The translations under genes were made by a program, and so were the position numbers. From assembly GCA_031362405.1 (NCBI GenBank), contig JANLSO010000044.1, positions 1 to 20,156 of the forward strand: DNA of 20,156 bases. The letters run 5' to 3'. Positions 14,856 to 20,156 of this stretch are shown piece after piece (the first letter of the stretch is position 1; every line of letters starts with the position of its first letter). This DNA is from JANLSO01 sp031362405 (GTDB lineage: Bacteria; Actinomycetota; Thermoleophilia; Miltoncostaeales; Miltoncostaeaceae). The notes under the pieces were generated by a model. That model was not told the DNA's origin. It saw only the letters and a list, made by a program, of their open reading frames with translations, and did not search any database.

Positions 14856-15368
14856 TTAGGACGATGCGCCGGACGGCAGCATTCGTTCCTTCAATGCCCG
14901 GGCGACGGCGGGCGGAACCCAGGCGTCGACCGAACCCCCCCACGCGGCAACCTCGCGGACCCCACTGGAGCTGATGAAGCTGAAGCGAGGCGATGCCGGG
15001 AGGTAGACGGTCTCCACCTCCTCGGCGAGGTGCTTGTTGATCTGCGCCATCTGGAACTCGTAGTCGAAGTCCGAAATGGCGCGTAGTCCCTTCACCACAA
15101 CGTGTGCGCCGCACTTGCGCGCGTGCTCCGTCACGAGGGTATTGAAGCCCTCGACCGTGACGTTGTCCAGGTGGGCCACCGCATCGCGCACGAAGCCGAT
15201 ACGTTCTTCGGTCGTGAACATCGGGCGTTTTTTGATGGATCCGTCAGTCACCGAGACAACCACTTCTCCGAAGATCCGCGAAGCCCTTTCGATGATGTCC
15301 AGATGTCCGAGGGTGACCGGGTCGTAGGTGCCTGGGCAAATGGCGCGGCGCAGGGTGTCGTTGCTCAT
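14856..15368 (-). CDS. coaD: Phosphopantetheine adenylyltransferase
   Basis: CoaD transfers AMP from ATP to 4'-phosphopantetheine, the penultimate step of coenzyme A synthesis. The 170 residues contain the nucleotidyltransferase motif PGTYDPVTLGH (12-22; the family usually has PGSFDPVTNGH). The substrate-binding GLRAISDFDYEFQMAQIN (94-111) and ISSSGVREVA (132-141) are also present. It starts at ATG 15368, overlapping the rsmD stop as ATGA. rsmD-coaD is one of the most widely conserved bacterial gene pairs. Its product feeds the ACP prosthetic group made further along the same block. Confidence 0.96.
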   Translation of the reverse strand: MSNDTLRRAICPGTYDPVTLGHLDIIERASRIFGEVVVSVTDGSIKKRPMFTTEERIGFVRDAVAHLDNVTVEGFNTLVTEHARKCGAHVVVKGLRAISDFDYEFQMAQINKHLAEEVETVYLPASPRFSFISSSGVREVAAWGGSVDAWVPPAVARALKERMLPSGASS

Positions 15369-15922
15369 CCGACGGTCACACGAATGATGGTGACACGGGT
15401 GCCGCCGTATGTGCGATCGGTGCGGTCGGTCAGACCGAGCTCCGTGAACGGGATGAGGCCGGTGCGCGCGTCGCTTTCGATGACGACCGTGCTTCCGGGC
15501 GAAACGAGCTGCGCGACCACCGCAGAAAGGTCTTCGGCGATGCGCGGCAGGACGCTATACGGGGGGTCGATGAGGCACAACCCGTAGGCCTTCCCCTGCG
15601 ACCGCTCGGCCGCGAGCGCGGCGCGCCAGTCGCGGGGCACGACGGTCGCGCGTGATTCCAGGCCGAGTTGCGCGAGATTCGACCGCAGGCTCGCAAGGGC
15701 CCCCGAGGACCGATCGATGAACGTCGCCGACGCGGCCCCACGTGACAGAGCTTCGATGCCGAGGGCTCCCGAGCCGGCGAAGACATCGAGGACATCGAGG
15801 CCTTCGACGTCACCGATGATCGAAAAGATCGCCTCGCGTACCCGGTCGGTGGTGGGCCGAGTGTCGCGCCCGGTCGGCACCGTCAGGCGTCGGCCGCCGA
15901 GGTCTCCTGCGACCACCCTCAT
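15365..15922 (-). CDS. rsmD: 16S rRNA (guanine-966-N2)-methyltransferase RsmD
   Basis: Methylates G966 in helix 31 of 16S rRNA on the assembled 30S. The 185 residues start MRVVAGDLGGRRLTVP and continue TRPTTDRVREAIFSI. The S-adenosylmethionine motif I is LDVFAGSGALGIEALSRGA (about 45-63). The catalytic NPPY-type motif is DPPY (119-122). It ends with the strand YGGTRVTIIRV. Start ATG 15922 overlaps the recG stop as ATGA and its own TGA overlaps coaD, so recG, rsmD and coaD are translationally coupled in a chain. Confidence 0.95.
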   Translation of the reverse strand: MRVVAGDLGGRRLTVPTGRDTRPTTDRVREAIFSIIGDVEGLDVLDVFAGSGALGIEALSRGAASATFIDRSSGALASLRSNLAQLGLESRATVVPRDWRAALAAERSQGKAYGLCLIDPPYSVLPRIAEDLSAVVAQLVSPGSTVVIESDARTGLIPFTELGLTDRTDRTYGGTRVTIIRVTVG

Positions 15923-18120
15923 CCGTCGAGCAGCCGGGGGAGATCGACGAAACGTTCGGCGACGGCGTCGCGCAGGAGCCGGTGCTCCGGCTCCTGTAGG
16001 CGCGGATCACGCGCCAGGGTGCGTTTGGCGACATGCCGGGCTTCGGCGAGCGGGCGTCGGTCGCGCGACAGGCGCGCAAAGCGCAGGTCGGTCGGGCCGG
16101 CCTGGCGCAGGCCGAGAATCGCTCCTTCACCCCGGATCACGAGATCCAACTCGGCCAGGCGAAAGCCGTCGGTCGTCTGGGTCAGGGCCTCGAGGCGTCG
16201 CGAGCCATCCTCGGTGGTCGGATCGGCGAACAGCAGGCACACCCCCGGCTCACGGCCCCTCCCCACGCGCCCACGCAGCTGATGCAGCTGAGCGAGGCCG
16301 AAGCGGTCGGCCGCTTCGATGATGATCACGGTCGCGTTGGCGACGTCGATGCCGACCTCAACCACGGTCGTCGCAACGAGAACGTCGATGCGCCCCTCGG
16401 CGAAGTCGAGCATCGCCGCGCGTTTCTGATCGGCTTTGAGAGCGCCGTGCGCGAGGCCAACGCGGAACTCACGAAACGGACCGTCGCGCAGCCGCTCGGC
16501 CTCGTCGATCGCCGCCCGCGCCTCATCGGGCCCGTCGTCACGGGGCGGCGTGCTGTCGGCGTCGCCGACCATCGGGCAGATCACGTAGGCCTGGCGGCCG
16601 GCGCGCAGCTGCGTACGGACCTCCGTGTAGGCGTCCTCACGGTCTTCGGCGCGAATCCAGCGAGTCTCGACGGGGCTGCGACCGGGAGGGCGGCCGCGAA
16701 TGGACGACACCTCCAAGTCTCCGTAGCTCGTCAGAGCAAGGGTCCGGGGAATCGGTGTGGCGGTCATATAGAGGATGTGAGAGGCCGTCTCGGGCCCGCC
16801 GGCGTCATCGCTGACGGCCGAACGCTCGGACAGGAGCTGGCGCTGCTCGACGCCGAAGCGGTGCTGTTCGTCCACGACGACCAGGCCGAGTCGTGAGAAC
16901 CGGACGCCCTCCGACAGCAGCGCCTGCGTACCGACCGCGATCGATGCCGTACCCGTCGCAAGGGCCATCAAACGGCGCTGCCGCTCGGCCGTGGGCACCT
17001 TGCCGGTGATCAGCACCGGCGTGATGCCGGTCGGGGCAAGCAGATCATCGAGGGTGCGCAGGTGCTGCTCGGCCAGGGTCTCGGTCGGAACCAAGAGCGC
17101 CGCCTGGGCACCGGCCTCGACGGCCTGGCACATCGCGAGCACCGAGACGATCGTCTTGCCCGACCCCACCTCTCCTTGAAGGAGGCGTCGCATCGGGGCC
17201 GGGCGACGCAGATCGCGCGAGATGTCGGCCAGCGCCCGTTCCTGCTCGCGGGTGAGGCGAAACGAAAGACCTCCGCGCAACGGCTCGGAGATCGCACCGG
17301 TCGGCGCGAGGCGCAGGGCGCGGCGGCGCGTTGCCTCGGATCGGCGCATGAGAAGAAGCCCGATCTGCAGCACGACAAGCTCTTCGGTGACCAGGCGCAG
17401 GCGCCCAGCCCGCCCTTCATGCGCATTGCGGGGAAAGTGCGCGGCGACGATCGCGTCGGCGATCGGCATCAGGTTCAGACGGGCACGAATCCACGTCGGC
17501 AGGACCTCTGTCGCAGAGCGCGCGTAGGGCCGGGCCGCGTCGACCATCTCGCGAAGGCGGGTCACCGGAAGGGCTTCCGTCGCGGGGTAAACCGGGACCA
17601 GCCCTTGAGTGTGGAGGCCCTCGGACGCGCCCGTACCGAGCACCTCATGGGCCTTGACGGTCATCTTCGGCGGGGAGCCGGGGCCGATCACACCGCGCAG
17701 AAGCAGCTCGTCGCCCGGGGTAAGTATCTTCAGCAGGTGCCCCTGGTTGAACCAGACGGCCTCCATCCGCCCCGAGGCGTCTCCGACCACCGCCCGCACC
17801 AACCGCAACCCACGCTTGCGCGTGGGAACAAGCCGGATCGAATGCAGCTGAACCCGCACAGCGACCTCTTGGCCCATCGCCGCGTCGCGCACCAGACGGG
17901 CATCGTCGTACGAGGAGTACCGCCCGGGAAGGTGCAGCAGCAGGTCACCGATGGTGGCGATCCCGAGGACCTCCGCCCGGGCCGCGATGGGGGCCGTGAC
18001 ACCCGGCAGACGGGTCAGTGGGGCGGTCCACCACGCGAAGGCCGGGCGCCGCTGCGGGCTCTCGCCGCGTGCATCCGGGTCGCCGGCAAAGGGGGAATTG
18101 ATGGTCGCAGTTGCGGTCAC
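15919..18120 (-). CDS. recG: ATP-dependent DNA helicase RecG
   Basis: RecG regresses stalled forks and processes branched DNA and R-loops. The N-terminal wedge/OB region covers about 35-270, with LPGVTAPIAARAEVLGIATI, LLHLPGRYSSYDD and GLVPVYPATEAL. The helicase core has Walker A GEVGSGKT (316-323), DEQHRFGVEQR (417-427), TATPIPRT (453-460), VVEVGIDV and QLRGRVGRG (614-622). The C-terminal TRG-type element reads RGEGAILGLRQAG where RGPGE-LGTRQSG is common. At 733 residues it is a normal length. The start is GTG 18120 with GGAGG three bases upstream. It is divergent from rpmB and heads the long minus-strand block. Confidence 0.95.
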   Translation of the reverse strand: MTATATINSPFAGDPDARGESPQRRPAFAWWTAPLTRLPGVTAPIAARAEVLGIATIGDLLLHLPGRYSSYDDARLVRDAAMGQEVAVRVQLHSIRLVPTRKRGLRLVRAVVGDASGRMEAVWFNQGHLLKILTPGDELLLRGVIGPGSPPKMTVKAHEVLGTGASEGLHTQGLVPVYPATEALPVTRLREMVDAARPYARSATEVLPTWIRARLNLMPIADAIVAAHFPRNAHEGRAGRLRLVTEELVVLQIGLLLMRRSEATRRRALRLAPTGAISEPLRGGLSFRLTREQERALADISRDLRRPAPMRRLLQGEVGSGKTIVSVLAMCQAVEAGAQAALLVPTETLAEQHLRTLDDLLAPTGITPVLITGKVPTAERQRRLMALATGTASIAVGTQALLSEGVRFSRLGLVVVDEQHRFGVEQRQLLSERSAVSDDAGGPETASHILYMTATPIPRTLALTSYGDLEVSSIRGRPPGRSPVETRWIRAEDREDAYTEVRTQLRAGRQAYVICPMVGDADSTPPRDDGPDEARAAIDEAERLRDGPFREFRVGLAHGALKADQKRAAMLDFAEGRIDVLVATTVVEVGIDVANATVIIIEAADRFGLAQLHQLRGRVGRGREPGVCLLFADPTTEDGSRRLEALTQTTDGFRLAELDLVIRGEGAILGLRQAGPTDLRFARLSRDRRPLAEARHVAKRTLARDPRLQEPEHRLLRDAVAERFVDLPRLLDG

Positions 18121-18140
18121 AGGCCTCCAACGAGCATAAT
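18111..18140 (+). promoter_or_regulatory. Candidate rpmB promoter in the recG/rpmB divergent gap
   Basis: TTGCGG (18111-18116) and CATAAT (18135-18140) are 18 bases apart on the plus strand. The -10 matches at five of six positions; the -35 is half-matched and overlaps the first codons of recG. A leader of roughly 60 bases to rpmB would follow. The complementary strand reads ATTATGCT here and could supply a -10 for recG, but no -35 is seen for it. Confidence 0.35.
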
Positions 18141-18210
18141 CGCCGGTTGTCCGCCTCGGAGCCGCCCGGCCCGAGTGCTCACCGATAGCCCCCGAAGTGA
18201 GGATCTCCCC

Positions 18211-18432
18211 ATGTCGAAGGTTTGCAGCGTGTGCGCGAAGGGACCCTCATTCGGGAACAACCGCAGCCACTCGATGCGCGCGACACCGCGCCGTTTTAAC
18301 CCGAACCTGCAGAAGATCCGCGTGCTTCACGGCGTCACCCCGGTGCGGGTCTACGTCTGTACTCGTTGTTTGAAGGCCGGCAAGGTCGTCAAGGCGACGT
18401 CCAAGGCCGCGGCGGCTCCCGAAACCTCGTAG
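18211..18432 (+). CDS. rpmB: Large-subunit ribosomal protein L28 (bL28), zinc-binding form
   Basis: The 73-residue L28 begins MSKVCSVCAKGPSFGNNRSH and contains RRFNPNLQKIRV and RVYVCTRCLKAGKV. Four cysteines (C5, C8, C50, C53) mark the zinc-containing form. The start is ATG 18211 with GTGAGGAT about nine bases upstream. The frame is open far upstream on this strand, but that part is antisense to recG and is not protein. It is the only plus-strand gene in the right half and forms its own transcription unit. The usual phosphatase/DAK gene between rpmB and recG seen in many Gram-positives is not here. Confidence 0.95.
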   Translation: MSKVCSVCAKGPSFGNNRSHSMRATPRRFNPNLQKIRVLHGVTPVRVYVCTRCLKAGKVVKATSKAAAAPETS

Positions 18433-18451
18433 CCGGCCCCGCGCGGCCGGC
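18432..18451. terminator. GC hairpin between convergent rpmB and ribH
   Basis: GCCGGCC, a six-base loop CCGCGC, and GGCCGGC form a perfect 7-bp stem in the 23 bases between the two stop codons. There is no T-tract on either side, so it would be a U-less, possibly bidirectional terminator of the kind proposed for GC-rich Actinomycetota. Confidence 0.45.
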
Positions 18452-18455
18452 GGCT

Positions 18456-18935
18456 TCAGCCGGGCGGTCGCGCGATGAGGTTGACGAGCGCCACCGCCGC
18501 GTCGGCGGCGTCGGCCCCGGCGTTTCCGACCTCTCCCCCTGCTCGGGCCCATGCCTGATCGAGGGAGTCGGTGGTGAGAACGCCGAAGGTGCAGGGCACG
18601 CCGGTGTCGAGCGCCACGCGGGTCAGCCCCGACGACGCCACCGAGCAGACGTACTCGAAGTGCGGGGTCTCGCCCCGGATGACCGCGCCGACGCAGATGA
18701 TGGCCGCGTAGGTCCCCGTCTCGGCCAGGACCTTCGCTGCGAGGGGCAGCTCAAACGCCCCGGGAACCCAGACGACGTCTGCCGCCTGAGTGCTTCCGGC
18801 TTCGGCCAGACGGGCCTGAGCACCACCGAGCAGGGCCTCGGCCAGCTCGCGGTGAAAGCCGGCGGCGGCGACCACGAACCGGGCGCCGACGACGTCGAGA
18901 GCGGGCGCCGCGGGCGCCGGAGCACTACGCGCCAC
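18456..18935 (-). CDS. ribH: 6,7-dimethyl-8-ribityllumazine synthase
   Basis: RibH condenses 5-amino-6-ribitylamino-uracil with 3,4-dihydroxy-2-butanone 4-phosphate, the penultimate step to riboflavin. The 159 residues contain VPGAFELPLAAK, CVGAVIRGETPHFEYV with the catalytic histidine, and FGVLTTDSLDQAWARAGG followed by GNAGADAADAAV. The N-terminal segment usually SRFN is replaced by AGFHRELA, keeping the aromatic residue that stacks on the substrate. The start GTG overlaps the ribBA stop by one base (TAGTG). It is the last gene of the riboflavin operon and its partner substrate is made by ribBA just upstream. Confidence 0.95.
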   Translation of the reverse strand: MARSAPAPAAPALDVVGARFVVAAAGFHRELAEALLGGAQARLAEAGSTQAADVVWVPGAFELPLAAKVLAETGTYAAIICVGAVIRGETPHFEYVCSVASSGLTRVALDTGVPCTFGVLTTDSLDQAWARAGGEVGNAGADAADAAVALVNLIARPPG

Positions 18936-20156
18936 TACGGGGTCTCCTCGGGCTCGTCGCCGTCGAAGCGCAGGTCCTGGTGGTGCAGCATGTGGCCCAT
19001 CTTGTCGCGCTTGACCTGCAGGTAGCGCACGTTCTCGGCGTCGGGGGTGGCCTCGATCGGCACCCGCTCGACCACCGACAGGCCGTAGCCCTCGAGGCCG
19101 ACGATCTTCTTGGGGTTGTTGGTGAGCTGACGGATCGTCGTCAGCCCCAGGTCGACGAGGATCTGTGCACCGATGCCGTAGTCGCGAAGATCAGCGGGGA
19201 ACCCGAGTTCCAGGTTCGCCTCGACGGTGTCGCGGCCGTTGTCTTGCAGCTCGTAGGCCCGCAGCTTGTTGAGCAGCCCGATGCCGCGGCCCTCCTGGGC
19301 GATGTAGAGCAGCACACCCGAGCCTTCGGCCTCGATCATGGCCATCGCGGTGTCGAGCTGGTCGCCGCAATCGCAGCGCCGTGAGCCGAAGACGTCGCCG
19401 GTGAGGCACTCCGAGTGGACACGCACGAGCACGTTTTCGGCGCCCGCGACGTCGCCTTTGACCATCGCCAGGTGGTGCTTTCCGTCGATCAGCGCGCGGT
19501 AGCCGATGGCCTTCCATTCGCCGTGGCGAGTCGGCAGGCGGGCCTCGCCACCGCGCTCGATGAGGCGTTCTGTGCGACGGCGGTGCTCGATGAGGTCGGT
19601 AATCGTGATGACCTTCAGCTCGTGCTCGACCGCGTAGGGCATCAGGTCGTCGACCCGGGCCATCGTGCCGTCGTCGCGCATGACCTCGCAGATCACCCCT
19701 GCGGGGATCAGGCCGGCCAAACGGGCCAGGTCGACCGCGGCCTCGGTGTGACCGGCGCGTTCGAGGACGCCGCCGCCCTTGGCTCGCAGGGGGAAGATAT
19801 GGCCGGGCTTCACGAGATCACCCGGGCTGGTCTTGGGGTCGATCGCCGTCATGATCGTTCGCGAACGGTCGGGCGCCGAGATGCCGGTCGTGACACCCTC
19901 ACGAGCCTCGATTGACTCGGTGAAGTGCGTGCCGTGCGGTGCCTCGTTGTGGCGCACCATCACCTGAAGACCCAGTTGCTCGCAGCGATCGTTGGTGAGC
20001 GCCAGGCAGATCAGCCCGCGACCGTGGGTGGCCATGAAGTTGACGGCCTCCGGGGTCGCGAACTGGGCCGCCATCACGAGATCGCCCTCGTTTTCACGAT
20101 CTTCGGAGTCGCACACGACGACCATGCGGCCGGCCCGGATCTCCTCGATGGCCTCG
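18935..20156 (-). CDS. ribBA: Bifunctional 3,4-dihydroxy-2-butanone-4-phosphate synthase / GTP cyclohydrolase II (partial, N-terminus beyond the right edge)
   Basis: RibBA makes both precursors of riboflavin. The frame continues to the right edge as EAIEEIRAGRMVVV, typical RibB sequence, so the ATG at 20125 is internal and the gene is cut by a few residues to a few dozen. The DHBP synthase domain has CDSEDRENEGDLV (usually DDEDRENEGD), EGVTTGISAPDRSRT, GHIFPLRAKGGGVLERAGHTEAAVDLA and DDGTMAR. The GTP cyclohydrolase II domain follows from about residue 200, with the three zinc cysteines in HSECLTGDVFGSRRCDCGDQL, shortened here, then QEGRGIGL, LRDYGIGAQIL and NNPKKIVGLEGYGL. It ends near KMGHMLHH. 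It is coupled to ribH by TAGTG. Confidence 0.95.
   Translation of the reverse strand, partial: EAIEEIRAGRMVVVCDSEDRENEGDLVMAAQFATPEAVNFMATHGRGLICLALTNDRCEQLGLQVMVRHNEAPHGTHFTESIEAREGVTTGISAPDRSRTIMTAIDPKTSPGDLVKPGHIFPLRAKGGGVLERAGHTEAAVDLARLAGLIPAGVICEVMRDDGTMARVDDLMPYAVEHELKVITITDLIEHRRRTERLIERGGEARLPTRHGEWKAIGYRALIDGKHHLAMVKGDVAGAENVLVRVHSECLTGDVFGSRRCDCGDQLDTAMAMIEAEGSGVLLYIAQEGRGIGLLNKLRAYELQDNGRDTVEANLELGFPADLRDYGIGAQILVDLGLTTIRQLTNNPKKIVGLEGYGLSVVERVPIEATPDAENVRYLQVKRDKMGHMLHHQDLRFDGDEPEETP

Noticed and set aside
17062..18210. Long plus-strand extension in frame with rpmB
   Set aside because: It is the reverse of the recG coding sequence. L28 begins at ATG 18211 with its invariant MSKVC start and a ribosome binding site.
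1..20156. Search for CRISPR arrays, tRNA or rRNA genes, insertion sequences, prophage or defence genes
   Set aside because: No regularly spaced repeats, transposase motifs, tRNA-like cloverleaf sequences or phage proteins were seen. Every long stretch is explained by a core gene.

Overview
The window is gene-dense, GC-rich bacterial chromosome with 25 protein-coding genes and almost no free space. No gap between genes exceeds about 110 bases. The gene content and order point to the Actinomycetota. A SepIVA-type DivIVA-domain protein sits beside a DUF177 (YceD) protein and L32. The series smc-ftsY-ffh-rpsP-khpA-rimM-trmD-rplS-rnhB follows, then comM-dprA. A plsX-acpP pair between rpmF and rnc, and rpmB-recG next to ribBA-ribH, suggest a deep-branching class such as Thermoleophilia or Acidimicrobiia rather than Streptomyces or Mycobacterium. 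That class assignment is inference from gene order only.

Layout, from the right edge leftward (most genes are on the minus strand): ribBA (cut by the window edge) and ribH form the end of a riboflavin operon. rpmB (L28) lies alone on the plus strand, convergent with ribH and divergent from recG. A GC hairpin between the rpmB and ribH stop codons probably ends both transcripts. From recG a long co-directional block runs to rnhB: recG, rsmD, coaD, sepIVA-like, DUF177, rpmF, plsX, acpP, rnc, smc, ftsY, ffh, rpsP, khpA, rimM, trmD, rplS, rnhB. It joins DNA repair, rRNA modification and maturation, CoA and phospholipid synthesis, chromosome segregation, co-translational protein targeting and ribosome assembly. 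Two plus-strand genes, a small VOC (glyoxalase-fold) protein and yraN, then interrupt the block. After them comM and dprA (cut by the left edge) continue on the minus strand.

The genes are tightly coupled. Eight junctions overlap by 1 to 4 bases (GTGA, ATGA, TGATG or TAGTG), and many starts are GTG or TTG. Candidate promoters are visible only upstream of rpmB, rpmF and acpP, and all three are weak calls.

This is an ordinary core-genome region. I found no mobile element, CRISPR array, tRNA, rRNA or new defence-type system. The points worth a second look are small: an alanine at a metal-binding Asp position in RNase III, substitutions in TrmD, a degenerate SMC hinge, a compact SepIVA homologue, an ambiguous plsX start, and the flipped yraN/VOC pair.
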